The notes beneath the pieces are model-generated. The model was given only the letters and a program-made list of their open reading frames with translations, did no database searches and was not told the origin of the DNA. From Planctomycetota bacterium (GTDB lineage: Bacteria; Planctomycetota; Planctomycetia; Pirellulales; Thermoguttaceae), in the NCBI GenBank assembly GCA_021784975.1, contig JAJYGU010000199.1:1-12534 (forward strand): a DNA stretch of 12,534 nt. The letters are read 5' to 3'. Shown piece after piece: positions 1 to 6,896 of this stretch. A program made the position numbers and the translations under genes. Numbering within the stretch: the first letter of the stretch is position 1; every line of letters starts with the position of its first letter.

Positions 1-68
1 TGGTGGAAAGCGCCCCGCAGCATGGCGCGTGCATCACGGTGGACCTCCCCTTGATGGCATCCGGTTGA
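1..68 (+). CDS. C-terminal end of a probable sensor histidine kinase (partial)
   Basis: Only the last 21 codons are in the window, read in the frame starting at base 3 and ending at TGA 66-68. The residues VESAPQHGACITVDLPL resemble the end of a GHKL/HATPase_c domain, where a pattern like (S)xPGxGTxFTVxLPL surrounds the G2 box of histidine kinases. The usual second glycine of the PGxGT box is replaced here (PQHGA), so the match is imperfect. The family call rests on this short tail alone. The gene enters from the left edge on the same strand as the menC-like gene and is separated from it by the heptamer tract. It could be another GHKL ATPase or an unrelated protein. Confidence 0.4.
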   Translation, partial: VESAPQHGACITVDLPLMASG

Positions 69-102
69 TGCTGGTACCTTTCATGATTGAAGACTGCCAA
101 TC

Positions 103-179
103 GTGGGGCGTGGACCGTGGGGCGTGGACCGTGGGGCGTGGACCGTGAGGCGTGGTCTCTGATCCCTGATCCCTGATCG
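103..179. repeat. Phased heptamer tandem repeat tract (11 units)
   Basis: Eleven consecutive 7-mers can be read without a slip. GTGGGGC and GTGGACC alternate three times (103-144), then come the variants GTGAGGC and GTGGTCT (145-158), then CTGATCC twice and CTGATCG (159-179). The first part can equally be described as a 14-bp unit in three exact copies plus one degenerate copy. The tract ends five bases before the ATG at 185, so it occupies the space where promoter or leader of the downstream gene would be expected. Tandem heptamers between genes are known in cyanobacteria and, to my recollection, in some planctomycetes; their role is unclear. Slippage could vary the copy number. Confidence 0.85.
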
Positions 180-184
180 CTGCT

Positions 185-1330
185 ATGCAAATTGATTCGC
201 TAGAGTTGTTCCACCTGGCCCTGCCGCTTCGCCGGCCGTTGCCGACGCCGGGTGCGCCGCGGGAGAAGCTGGAGACGGTGCTGGTGGCCATGCACAGTGG
301 CGGGGCCACCGGCTGGGGCGAGGCCAGCCCCGGCAATGCACCGTGGAAGAGCGGTGAATGGGCGGCGGGGGCGTTTGCCCTGTTGCGCGATTGGTTGACC
401 CCGGCAGTGGTCGGGACGTGTCTCGATTCCGGCAGCGACCTGGGCCAGCGGCTGGCAATGTTCCACGGCAATCAGTTTGCCAAGGCAGCCGTCGACATGG
501 CCTGGTGGGACCTTTTCAGCCGGCAGCAGAACCAACCTCTGCACGAGCGGATCGGCGGCCATCGCCAAGCCGTCGAGGTGGGGCCTACCTTTGATCGAGT
601 GGAGCCGTGCGACGATTTTCAGGCAGCCATCCAGGCCTTCCATGCGGCGATTTCCGCCGCCTCTGAAGCCGGTTTCCCGCGAATCAAGCTCAAGTTCCGA
701 CCCGGTTGGGACGTGAACATGGTGGACTTCGTGCACAAGGAGTTTCCCGGGCAGACATTCCAGATCGACTGCGAAGGCGGTTTGGGGCTGCAACACCTGG
801 AAATGCTCTACCGGCTGGACGACTTTTCGCTGGCGATGATCGAGCAGCCGCTGCCGGCCGACGACTTGGTGGGCCACGCCATGTTGCAGCCCTCGGTGCG
901 GACGCCGATCTGCCTCGACGAGGCCATCGTCAGCCCGGCCCAAGCCGAGATGGCCTTGGAACTGCACAGCTGCAAGTACGTGAACCTTAAGCCGAGCCGG
1001 GTGGGCGGGCTCACCGCCGCGGTGGCCATTCACGACGCCTGCCACGCCCAATGCACGCCCTGCTGGGTCGGGGCATTTCCCCAGAGCGCCATCGGCGGGC
1101 GGTTCGGCTTCGCCTTGGCGGCCAAAGACAACTGCACCTACCCGTCCGACTATTTTCCTTCCGATCAGGTGTTGGCCGAGGATCTGGCCGAGCCGTTGTT
1201 GCCCAGCCGCGACCCGGCCGACGGCCGGCAACGGGTCCGGCTCTGGTCGGAGCCGGGCATCGGCATCCAGCCCGACCGAAAGCTATTGGATAAGTATTGC
1301 TTAGCACATGTATGCGTTGGAAAGGTTTGA
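185..1330 (+). CDS. Enolase-superfamily enzyme, o-succinylbenzoate synthase / N-acylamino acid racemase type
   Basis: A 381-residue protein of the muconate-lactonizing-enzyme subgroup of the enolase superfamily. Visible barrel active-site elements, in order, are K168-L-K170 (KxK acid/base pair), metal ligands D195, E220 (IEQPL) and D245 (CLDEAI), and the distal lysine K269 (NLKPSRVGG). The stretch IEQPLPADD...TPICLDEA...NLKPSRVGG is close in style to MenC/NAAAR proteins. These dehydrate SHCHC to o-succinylbenzoate in menaquinone synthesis, racemise N-acylamino acids, or do both. Two segments differ from the usual pattern: DCEGG replaces the common DxN at the first metal ligand, and VGAFPQSAIGGRFG stands where GGMLESGIGRA-like sequence is typical. 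The true substrate is therefore open. The start at ATG 185 gives a normal N-terminus, but no Shine-Dalgarno is visible because the heptamer repeats run up to it. It is followed after 3 bp by the YgiN-like gene, probably co-transcribed. No other men gene is present. Confidence 0.8.
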   Translation: MQIDSLELFHLALPLRRPLPTPGAPREKLETVLVAMHSGGATGWGEASPGNAPWKSGEWAAGAFALLRDWLTPAVVGTCLDSGSDLGQRLAMFHGNQFAKAAVDMAWWDLFSRQQNQPLHERIGGHRQAVEVGPTFDRVEPCDDFQAAIQAFHAAISAASEAGFPRIKLKFRPGWDVNMVDFVHKEFPGQTFQIDCEGGLGLQHLEMLYRLDDFSLAMIEQPLPADDLVGHAMLQPSVRTPICLDEAIVSPAQAEMALELHSCKYVNLKPSRVGGLTAAVAIHDACHAQCTPCWVGAFPQSAIGGRFGFALAAKDNCTYPSDYFPSDQVLAEDLAEPLLPSRDPADGRQRVRLWSEPGIGIQPDRKLLDKYCLAHVCVGKV

Positions 1331-1333
1331 CTC

Positions 1334-1642
1334 ATGATTTGCGTGCTTGCTACCATTGAGGCCGTCGAAGGCCGTCGCGAGCAGTTGCTGACCGTATTGC
1401 GGGACCTGGTGCCGACCGTGCGGGCGGAGCAGGGCTGCATCGACTATGCGCCGATGATCGACACCCCCAGCGGATTGCCGCCCCAGGGGCCGCTTCGCCC
1501 CAATGTCATCGTGATGGTCGAAAAATGGGAGGGCGTAGCGGCGCTCAAGGCCCACTTGAAAACGCCCCACATGCTGCAGTTCGCCAAACAGACGGCCAAC
1601 TTGCGGGTCGGCATGAGCCTGCAGGTGTTAGAACCAGCGTGA
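1334..1642 (+). CDS. Antibiotic biosynthesis monooxygenase domain protein (YgiN-like putative quinol monooxygenase)
   Basis: A 102-residue protein that fits a single ABM (dimeric alpha/beta barrel) domain. It starts MICVLATIEAVEGRREQLL and has the typical strand, helix and EQGCIDY region (residues 34-40), then VMVEKWEG (about 59-66) and LKAHLKTPHM (about 70-79). Such proteins act on quinols or polyketide-like aromatics, or only bind them. E. coli YgiN is the reference for quinol oxidation. The start ATG 1334 lies 3 bp after the enolase-family stop, with GGAAAGG at 1319-1325 eight bases upstream, so translation is probably coupled. Pairing with a MenC-like gene would fit a quinone-related role, but that is inference from position only. 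The stop lies 3 bp from the stop of the convergent gene on the other strand, with no visible terminator between them. Confidence 0.8.
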   Translation: MICVLATIEAVEGRREQLLTVLRDLVPTVRAEQGCIDYAPMIDTPSGLPPQGPLRPNVIVMVEKWEGVAALKAHLKTPHMLQFAKQTANLRVGMSLQVLEPA

Positions 1643-1645
1643 GCA

Positions 1646-2599
1646 TCATTCGACCTTTTCCAGCCAGGCCTCGCGCCACAGGTGGTAGCAGTTCCGTCCG
1701 CAGGCCCCTAACGGCAGCCCGCTGCAATAGACACCCTCCAGGGCCACCGTGTTGTGGAAGGACTTCATCTGGCCGGAGTAGTCGATCACGGCTCGCTCGA
1801 TCCGCCGGGCCACGCGGAAGGTCTGTCCGCAGAACCGCACCATGTCGGGCAGAAACACCAGCCCGCGATTGCGGCCGACCGTGTCCAGGGTGGCTCGGAT
1901 CTGCTCGCGGTCCTTGACCCGCACCAGGTCGCCGGGCTTCAGATCGAGGCTCACCGCCGGAGTGTTTTGCAACTCACCCGGCGTCATACCGTGCAGCCGC
2001 CATTTGAACCGGCGGCGGATCTTGTTGGCCACCAAGAGAAACACCATGTTGGCGAGCTCCCGCAGGCTGCGGTCGCCATCCCGCAAGTCGCGGGCGTAGC
2101 GCCATGAGGCCCACGGCGAGATGGGGCGTACGGCGTGCACCAGTTCCGTGGCCTGGCACGAGAAGACCTCTTCGCCGCAGGCCTTGCCCACCGGGTCCAG
2201 CAAGGGCAGCGCGATGGGCGGGGGAGGATCCGGGTCGCCTTCAATCGGCTTGAGCCAGGCCTCTTTCCAGAGGGTGAAGCAGCCCATCTGACAACCGGCA
2301 TGGGCCGAGCCGTCGCAACGGATCCCCTCGAGCAGCACGGTGTCGGCGAGATAGCCCATCCGGCGGTGGCCATCCAGATAGACTTTATCCAGCCGGGACA
2401 ACACCCGGCACCGCCGGCCGCAGAACTTGACCATCTCGGGCATGAAGGGGAGGTTTTCGAGCTTGCCGTGGTCATCGAGGGTGGCGCGGATTTCGGGCTC
2501 CGCGAGGACCTCCACCATGTCTCCCTTGCGGAGGGCTCTTGCCCGGCAAGCACGGCCCACTGCCGCCGGGCAGGACGGTGAGGATGGCTTACAACGCAT
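1646..2599 (-). CDS. Uncharacterised protein with two copies of a Cys-containing domain
   Basis: 317 residues, function not recognised. Two copies of one domain are plain: residues about 23-120 and 219-317. Both contain (L)(R/K)(K/P)GD(M/L)V-V, EIRATLD or QIRATLD, a block ending MPEMVKFCG or LPDMVRFCG, a VALEG/VLLEG strand, and a closing C-x7-C-x3-C followed by LW(K/R)EAWL. Four cysteines align between copies (C60/C257, C95/C292, C103/C300, C107/C304), which suggests a metal site or structural disulphides. The start of each copy looks like a small beta barrel. Between them lies a proline-rich segment (about 122-135) and a basic helical region (160-205). From memory, single-domain relatives annotated as hypothetical occur in several phyla, sometimes near polysaccharide genes. 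There is no signal peptide or membrane segment. The ATG at 2599 is used, but the first 22 residues look non-conserved; GTG at 2560 is a possible alternative. The gene is divergent from the polysaccharide operon. Confidence 0.75.
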   Translation of the reverse strand: MRCKPSSPSCPAAVGRACRARALRKGDMVEVLAEPEIRATLDDHGKLENLPFMPEMVKFCGRRCRVLSRLDKVYLDGHRRMGYLADTVLLEGIRCDGSAHAGCQMGCFTLWKEAWLKPIEGDPDPPPPIALPLLDPVGKACGEEVFSCQATELVHAVRPISPWASWRYARDLRDGDRSLRELANMVFLLVANKIRRRFKWRLHGMTPGELQNTPAVSLDLKPGDLVRVKDREQIRATLDTVGRNRGLVFLPDMVRFCGQTFRVARRIERAVIDYSGQMKSFHNTVALEGVYCSGLPLGACGRNCYHLWREAWLEKVE

Positions 2600-2628
2600 G
2601 GGGATCGGATTCCGGAAGGCGTGCCACT

Positions 2629-2634
2629 ATTCTA
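2629..2634 (-). promoter_or_regulatory. Candidate -10 box for the minus-strand gene
   Basis: Read on the minus strand this is TAGAAT, five of six matches to the sigma-70 -10 consensus, about 30 bases upstream of the ATG at 2599. The hexamer 17 bases further upstream, TGGTCT, matches the -35 consensus at only three of six positions. Support is the box, its placement and the divergent arrangement. Confidence 0.3.
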
Positions 2635-2743
2635 TCTTACGAGTACCTGAAGACCACCTGGGGATCGATGTCTGCCCGCTAGCAGTCTCGTCTCGGGGAC
2701 ACCGCAACCGCGTCCGTAGATCACACCTTAGAGGGGATAACGC

Positions 2744-2772
2744 TTGTCTCTGGGTACCCACCTAATTAGAAT
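2744..2772 (+). promoter_or_regulatory. Candidate sigma-70-type promoter for the polysaccharide operon
   Basis: TTGTCT (2744-2749, four of six to TTGACA) and TAGAAT (2767-2772, five of six to TATAAT) are separated by exactly 17 bp. They lie 40-60 bases before the first gene of the operon, in the only sizeable non-coding gap of the window. Transcription would start near 2779 and cover the flippase and all genes after it, since no other gap of that operon is long enough for an obvious promoter. Planctomycete promoters are not well defined, so this is a consensus match only. Confidence 0.45.
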
Positions 2773-2831
2773 GGGAAGTCGCGCTTTCAACTGCACCGTC
2801 GTCCTGAGCTTCTGTGATCCGTATTGCGCCC

Positions 2832-4184
2832 ATGGCTGCCGACCCGTCCCCCACTTTGCCGCTGGCGAGCCCAACGCCGGCCACCCTCCTGGGCAGCCGA
2901 CACGAAGCCCTGCCCGCCGCTTCCCTTCGCCGCAATGCGGCCTGGATGTTGGGGGGAAACACGGTTTATGCGGGCTGCCAATGGGCGATGTTGGCCGTGC
3001 TGGCTCACGTGGGCACGCCCGCCATGGTCGGCCAGTTCGTGTTGGCCCTGGCGGTGACCACCCCGGTCATGGCCTTCTTTATGCTCCAGCTTCGGGTGGT
3101 TCAGGCCACCGATGCGCGGCGCGACTACCAGTTCGGCGACTACCTGGCCTTGCGGCTGGCAACCACCGCCGCCGCCCTGGCCGTGTTGGTAGGCATTGCC
3201 CTGGCGTATGGCTACCGGCGCGAGGCCGCCCTGGTCATTGTGGCGGCGGCGATCTCGGCAGGCGTTGATTCGCTGAACGACATCGTCTATGGCTTGCTGC
3301 AACAACACGAGTGGATGGAGCGGATCGCTCAGTCGCTGATCCTCAAGGGGGCAATTTCGTTGGTGGCCCTCAGCACGGTAGTGGTGGCCACCGGGAGCGT
3401 CTTCTACGGGATTCTGGCGGTGGCAGCCGTCCGGGGCGGCATCTTGCTCTGCTGGGACTTGCGTAACGCAGCGACGTTGTCCGGCCGAGTTGGCGGCATC
3501 GGGCTGCGCCCCCGCTGGCGGCCCCGAAAGCTGCTGGCAATGGCTTGGCTGTCGCTGCCGCTGGGGATCACTTTCATGTTGATTGTGCTGACCATCAACA
3601 TTCCAAGGTATTTCGTGGAGCACTTTGGCGGCGAGGGCTGGCTGGGGATCTATGGCGCCTTGGATTACCTGGGCTTTGCGGGAACCACCGTGATCATGGC
3701 GGTGGGCGAGTCGGCGGTGCCGCGGCTGGCGCACTACCATGCCAGCGCTCAGACCGCGGCGTTCGCGATCTTGTTGGCGAAGCTGGCGGCCGTCGGGGCC
3801 GCGATCGGGGCGGCTGGGGTGGCGGTGACGCTGGTGGCCGGCCGCCCGTTGCTGGCAGTCCTCTATGGGCCGATGTATGCGGAGCATAGCAACCTGCTGG
3901 TGTGGACCATGATCGCGGCCGCACTGGGCTACGTGGCTGCCATGGTCGGCTACGGGGTCACTGCTGCCCGCTATTTCCGCATCCAGATTCCCTTGTCGCT
4001 GCTGGCGGCGGCCGTAACCGCCGTCGCCTGCTGGTGGCTGGTCCCTCGGGCTGGCCTGGTAGGAGCGGCGTTGGCTGCGGCGGCGACGGGCGTCACCCAG
4101 CTCTTAAGCCGAGGCGCGGTGATCGGCTGCGCCTTGTCCGCACCGCGAGCGGCAACGCTCGTTTGGGAGGGTCCTCAGGAATGA
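2832..4184 (+). CDS. Wzx-type polysaccharide flippase (MOP/MATE superfamily)
   Basis: About 450 residues, strongly hydrophobic, with roughly a dozen membrane segments along the whole length; this fits the Wzx/RfbX branch of the MOP exporter superfamily. Such proteins move undecaprenyl-diphosphate-linked repeat units across the inner membrane. A short polar N-terminal tail rich in Pro, Ser and Ala precedes the first segment at LRRNAAWMLGGNTVYAG, a typical start of the fold. Paired positive loops with long Ala/Val/Leu stretches follow. ATG 2832 is chosen; GTG at 2814 in the same frame would add six residues, and neither has a clear Shine-Dalgarno. The last codons overlap the polymerase start in an ATGA junction (4181-4184). 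Being first in the operon, next to a polymerase and glycosyltransferases, supports the role. The lipid-linked substrate cannot be read from sequence. Confidence 0.82.
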   Translation: MAADPSPTLPLASPTPATLLGSRHEALPAASLRRNAAWMLGGNTVYAGCQWAMLAVLAHVGTPAMVGQFVLALAVTTPVMAFFMLQLRVVQATDARRDYQFGDYLALRLATTAAALAVLVGIALAYGYRREAALVIVAAAISAGVDSLNDIVYGLLQQHEWMERIAQSLILKGAISLVALSTVVVATGSVFYGILAVAAVRGGILLCWDLRNAATLSGRVGGIGLRPRWRPRKLLAMAWLSLPLGITFMLIVLTINIPRYFVEHFGGEGWLGIYGALDYLGFAGTTVIMAVGESAVPRLAHYHASAQTAAFAILLAKLAAVGAAIGAAGVAVTLVAGRPLLAVLYGPMYAEHSNLLVWTMIAAALGYVAAMVGYGVTAARYFRIQIPLSLLAAAVTAVACWWLVPRAGLVGAALAAAATGVTQLLSRGAVIGCALSAPRAATLVWEGPQE

Positions 4185-5743
4185 TCGCGGGCAAGCGGCA
4201 TAGCATCTGGTTCCTGAGTTGCCTTCTTTGCGGCTTGGTGCTGCTGGGTTTCGGCCTTGCGGATGCCGTGCGGGGAAGCGACGAGTGTCTGCACTGGTTC
4301 CTGGTTCCGCTGACCCTGTGTGGAATCCTCATCGGCGTGGACGCGGTGCGGTGGTGCAGGGCAGAGGTGGACACTTTCGATCCGGCGGGCCTGCTCGGCC
4401 TGTTCGGCGTCTACTTCTTCTTCGTGGCCCCGCTGCTACACGTGTACTGGGACCATTGGATCGACGAAGTGCTTCCTCCACCGGACTGGCGGTTCTGGCT
4501 GGGCGCCATGGCCGCCTTGAACGTGGTGGGCCTGTGGGCGTACCGGACCACTCTGGCGTATATGGAGGGCGGAACCCTGCGGGCCACCAAGGCCAGCACG
4601 GCTTGGCACTTGCGGCCGTGCCGGCTTCGATGGGGATTGTGGATTGGAATGCCGCTGGCCGTCGCCTTGCAGATCTGGATTTACGCTCGGTACGGCGGCC
4701 TGATGGGCTATATGACGGCCACCGAGCACCGTGAGCAGGCATTCTTGGGAAACGATCGGATTGGGATGCTCGCGGGGGGCTTTCCCATTCTGTTGCTCTT
4801 CGCCTATGCGGTGGCGGTGGTGGCCCGAAGAAAGACGCCCACCTGGTCAAAACTGTGCCTGGTGCTGTTGATCTTTGTGGTCCTAAAACTCCTGTTTGGC
4901 GGCCTTCAAGGCAGCCGTGCGCTGGTCGTCTGGGCCATATTTGCGGCCGTGGGAGTGATCCACCTCTGGATCCGGCCCCTTTCTCGGAAAGCGGTGCTGT
5001 TAGGGGTGGTCGCCTTGATCCTGTTCATGTATCTCTACGGCTTCTATAAGAGTGCGGGGGTGGAAGGGGTGCAGAAGGCATTGGAGTCGTCGCGGTCGCG
5101 GGCCAACGAGGAAAGCAAGATCCACCGCCCGCTTTCTTCGACACTTCTTGACGACCTGGGGCGGAGCGACGTTCAAGCCTACGTCCTCTATCGCCTGAAC
5201 CAGCCCGACTGCGACTATCAGTACGCTTTCGGCCGAAGCTACTTGGGAGCGATCTTGGCCCTCGTCCCCGGCCCTTTGTGGCGTAACGACCGGCCGCCGA
5301 CGAAGGTCAAGGAGGGGACCGAGATCCTTCACGGGGCGGGCAGCTATCGCCCTCGGCCGATCAGTTCAACCTACGAGCGCGATCGGTACGTCGGCATGAC
5401 CTCCAGGGTATTTGGGTTGTCCGCCGAAGCGATGATGAATTTCGGTCCCTGGTCGGTGCCGGTGGCGATGGCGGTGTTTGGTCTGATGGTGGGGTTGGTG
5501 CGCCGATGGATGCGTACCTGGCGACGCTGCGACAGCCGCCGATTATTGTTGCCGTGGGTACTTGTCCTGCTGTTGAATCTGCTGGTGAACGACTCGGACA
5601 ACGTCGCCTGGTTCGCCGACACGATCGCCATCTTTCCATTCGCCTTCATATATCTTGTGTCCACAACCCGTCGCGCGGAGGCGGCGCGCGCCACGGTAGG
5701 GCCGCAGGTCGACCGACCCGTTTGCCTGGGGGGAAGCACGTGA
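4181..5743 (+). CDS. Wzy-type O-antigen/exopolysaccharide polymerase, integral membrane protein
   Basis: 520 residues. Clear membrane segments lie near residues 9-28, 38-55, 69-90, 103-122, 151-169, 199-215, 224-240, 245-263, 270-288, 425-441 and 455-495. A large soluble region at about 290-420 holds GRSYLGAILALVPGPLWRNDRP (349-371); such a long outside loop is characteristic of Wzy polymerases. The motif GGLQGSRALVVW (240-251) resembles the conserved GSR stretch of O-antigen polymerase families. Polymerases of this kind join repeat units on the outer face of the inner membrane. Sequence conservation in the family is low, so the call rests on topology and context. ATG 4181 is preceded by GGGAGGG (4165-4171) and overlaps the flippase stop (ATGA). 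The open frame continues upstream inside the flippase gene, which is not meaningful. The tail after 495 is polar. Confidence 0.75.
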   Translation: MIAGKRHSIWFLSCLLCGLVLLGFGLADAVRGSDECLHWFLVPLTLCGILIGVDAVRWCRAEVDTFDPAGLLGLFGVYFFFVAPLLHVYWDHWIDEVLPPPDWRFWLGAMAALNVVGLWAYRTTLAYMEGGTLRATKASTAWHLRPCRLRWGLWIGMPLAVALQIWIYARYGGLMGYMTATEHREQAFLGNDRIGMLAGGFPILLLFAYAVAVVARRKTPTWSKLCLVLLIFVVLKLLFGGLQGSRALVVWAIFAAVGVIHLWIRPLSRKAVLLGVVALILFMYLYGFYKSAGVEGVQKALESSRSRANEESKIHRPLSSTLLDDLGRSDVQAYVLYRLNQPDCDYQYAFGRSYLGAILALVPGPLWRNDRPPTKVKEGTEILHGAGSYRPRPISSTYERDRYVGMTSRVFGLSAEAMMNFGPWSVPVAMAVFGLMVGLVRRWMRTWRRCDSRRLLLPWVLVLLLNLLVNDSDNVAWFADTIAIFPFAFIYLVSTTRRAEAARATVGPQVDRPVCLGGST

Positions 5744-6885
5744 GCCGGACACTGGTGCGAGGAACCGTGGTGCACTTTGTCACCCACCCTGGCGGCGGGG
5801 TGTGGTCGGTGGTGAAGGCGCTGGCTGCCTGCCACCGGCCGCGATGGCGGACGATGCTGGTGGGCGTGCATCGGGGCCCGCTGGATCCGGGGATTGCCGC
5901 CGACGCCCAACGTCTGTTCGACCGCTGGATCTTCGTTCGGCGACCGGCGATTCCCGGGATCTATTACCTGGCCCCGCTACGAGTAGCAGCCGCGCTAGGG
6001 AGATTGGAGGTTGAGGAATCGCTGGCCCCGGTCGTCCACCACTTCCATGCCGGGCCTTACACACCGTGGGTCTACCGTCTGCCCCGGCAGCCACAAGGCG
6101 GAAAATGGCTGACCACCTTCCATGGTTCACGGGGTAATTTCGGAGACACCCACAGCCGGCTGAAGTTGTGGCTGCACGTGGCCGGCGTGCGGATCCTGCG
6201 GGAGCGGGGCTTCACCCTGGTGGCCGTCAGCCGTCGCAGCGCCGAGAATTGTGCGGCGATGTATGACGCTCGCCCGTCCGATTTCCAGGTGAGGTACAAT
6301 GGCGTCCCGCCGGCCCCAACCGCCCCGGAAGCGCGCCACCCCGGTCGGCCGTTCCGCGTCGGCTTCGCCGGCACGATCATGCCGGTCAAGGGCTGGCGGA
6401 AGGTGGTGACGGCGGTGGAACAGCTCCGCAACCAGGGCGTTCATGTTTGCTGCCGGCTGGCGGGCAATGGTCCTGAGTATCCCGCCTTGCGGCAGCTGGC
6501 TGTCAAGCACTCCGACTGGTTGGAGGCCCTAGGCCATGTGCCGCAGCCGCAGCGCGAACTGTATCCAACGCTCGATGCGCTGGTGCTCCCTTCAGATTTC
6601 GAGGGCCATCCGATGGTGGTTCTGGAAGCGTTAGCCTGTGGCGTGCCCTGCATTTGCTCCGACGTGGGCGGCTGCGCCGAGACAGTCCGACACGACCAAG
6701 AGGGATACATCCTCCGCGAGAACACTGTCCCGGAGATCGCGGCCCACTTGAGGCGGATGGCCACCGAGGAAGGCTTATGGCCGCGGCTCTCCCGCAACTG
6801 CGTGGCCCGCCATGCGGAGATGTTCACCGCCGAGAAGATGGCCGCCGCTTGGGAACAGCTCTATTTGGAAGGTAACGGAAGGTAA
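5740..6885 (+). CDS. GT4-family glycosyltransferase
   Basis: 381 residues, GT-B fold retaining glycosyltransferase of the GT4 type. The N-terminal acceptor domain begins RTLVRGTVVHFVTHPGGGVWSVVKAL, the usual first strand with a glycine-rich loop, and includes HFHAG (101-105) and TTFHGSRGN (125-133). The C-terminal donor domain begins near FRVGFAGTIMPVKGW (205-219, K217) and carries the EX7E motif at E288 and E296 (FEGHPMVVLEAL), then CSDVGGCAE, which would contact the nucleotide-sugar. It would add one sugar to the lipid-linked repeat unit in the cytoplasm; donor and linkage are not deducible. GTG 5740 is chosen because it gives a family-like N-terminus, has GGGGGG at 5728-5733 upstream and overlaps the polymerase stop (GTGA). 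The in-frame ATG at 5506 would place 78 non-homologous residues over the polymerase gene. Confidence 0.85.
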   Translation: MSRTLVRGTVVHFVTHPGGGVWSVVKALAACHRPRWRTMLVGVHRGPLDPGIAADAQRLFDRWIFVRRPAIPGIYYLAPLRVAAALGRLEVEESLAPVVHHFHAGPYTPWVYRLPRQPQGGKWLTTFHGSRGNFGDTHSRLKLWLHVAGVRILRERGFTLVAVSRRSAENCAAMYDARPSDFQVRYNGVPPAPTAPEARHPGRPFRVGFAGTIMPVKGWRKVVTAVEQLRNQGVHVCCRLAGNGPEYPALRQLAVKHSDWLEALGHVPQPQRELYPTLDALVLPSDFEGHPMVVLEALACGVPCICSDVGGCAETVRHDQEGYILRENTVPEIAAHLRRMATEEGLWPRLSRNCVARHAEMFTAEKMAAAWEQLYLEGNGR

Positions 6886-6886
6886 C
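6867..6886 (+). repeat. 10-bp tandem duplication across a stop codon
   Basis: GGAAGGTAAC occurs twice back to back (6867-6876 and 6877-6886). The second copy supplies the TAA that ends the GT4 gene, and the pair lies just before the next start at 6897. In the first copy the TAA is out of frame. Loss of one copy would shift the frame and extend the glycosyltransferase into the following gene. Confidence 0.8.
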
Positions 6887-6896
6887 GGGGGTCAGA

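Noticed and set aside
103..179. CRISPR array
   Set aside because: The units are 7 bp with no unique spacers and no cas genes nearby; this is a simple tandem repeat.
200..1231. Long open frame on the minus strand (343 codons) opposite the menC-like gene
   Set aside because: It mirrors a well-supported enzyme with intact catalytic motifs. Its translation is low-complexity, His/Gly/Arg-rich and matches no fold, as expected for an antisense frame in GC-rich DNA.
1643..1645. Terminator between the convergent genes
   Set aside because: Only 3 bases separate the two stop codons, and I saw no GC-rich hairpin followed by a T-run at either gene end.
1525..1917. Plus-strand open frame over the end of the YgiN-like gene and the convergent gene
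   Set aside because: It is Arg/Pro/Ser-rich with no motif and overlaps two supported genes in other frames.
2787..3887. Long minus-strand open frame (366 codons) opposite the flippase
   Set aside because: The translation is rich in Gln, His and Arg with no domain signature, while the plus strand encodes a clear membrane transporter.
3902..4180. N-terminal extension of the polymerase into the flippase gene
   Set aside because: The added residues are Gly/Arg-rich out-of-frame flippase sequence. ATG 4181 has a good ribosome site and an ATGA overlap.
5506..5739. N-terminal extension of the GT4 gene from ATG 5506
   Set aside because: The 78 extra residues overlap the polymerase coding region and look unlike any glycosyltransferase start. 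GTG 5740 has a purine-rich site upstream and a GTGA overlap with the preceding stop.
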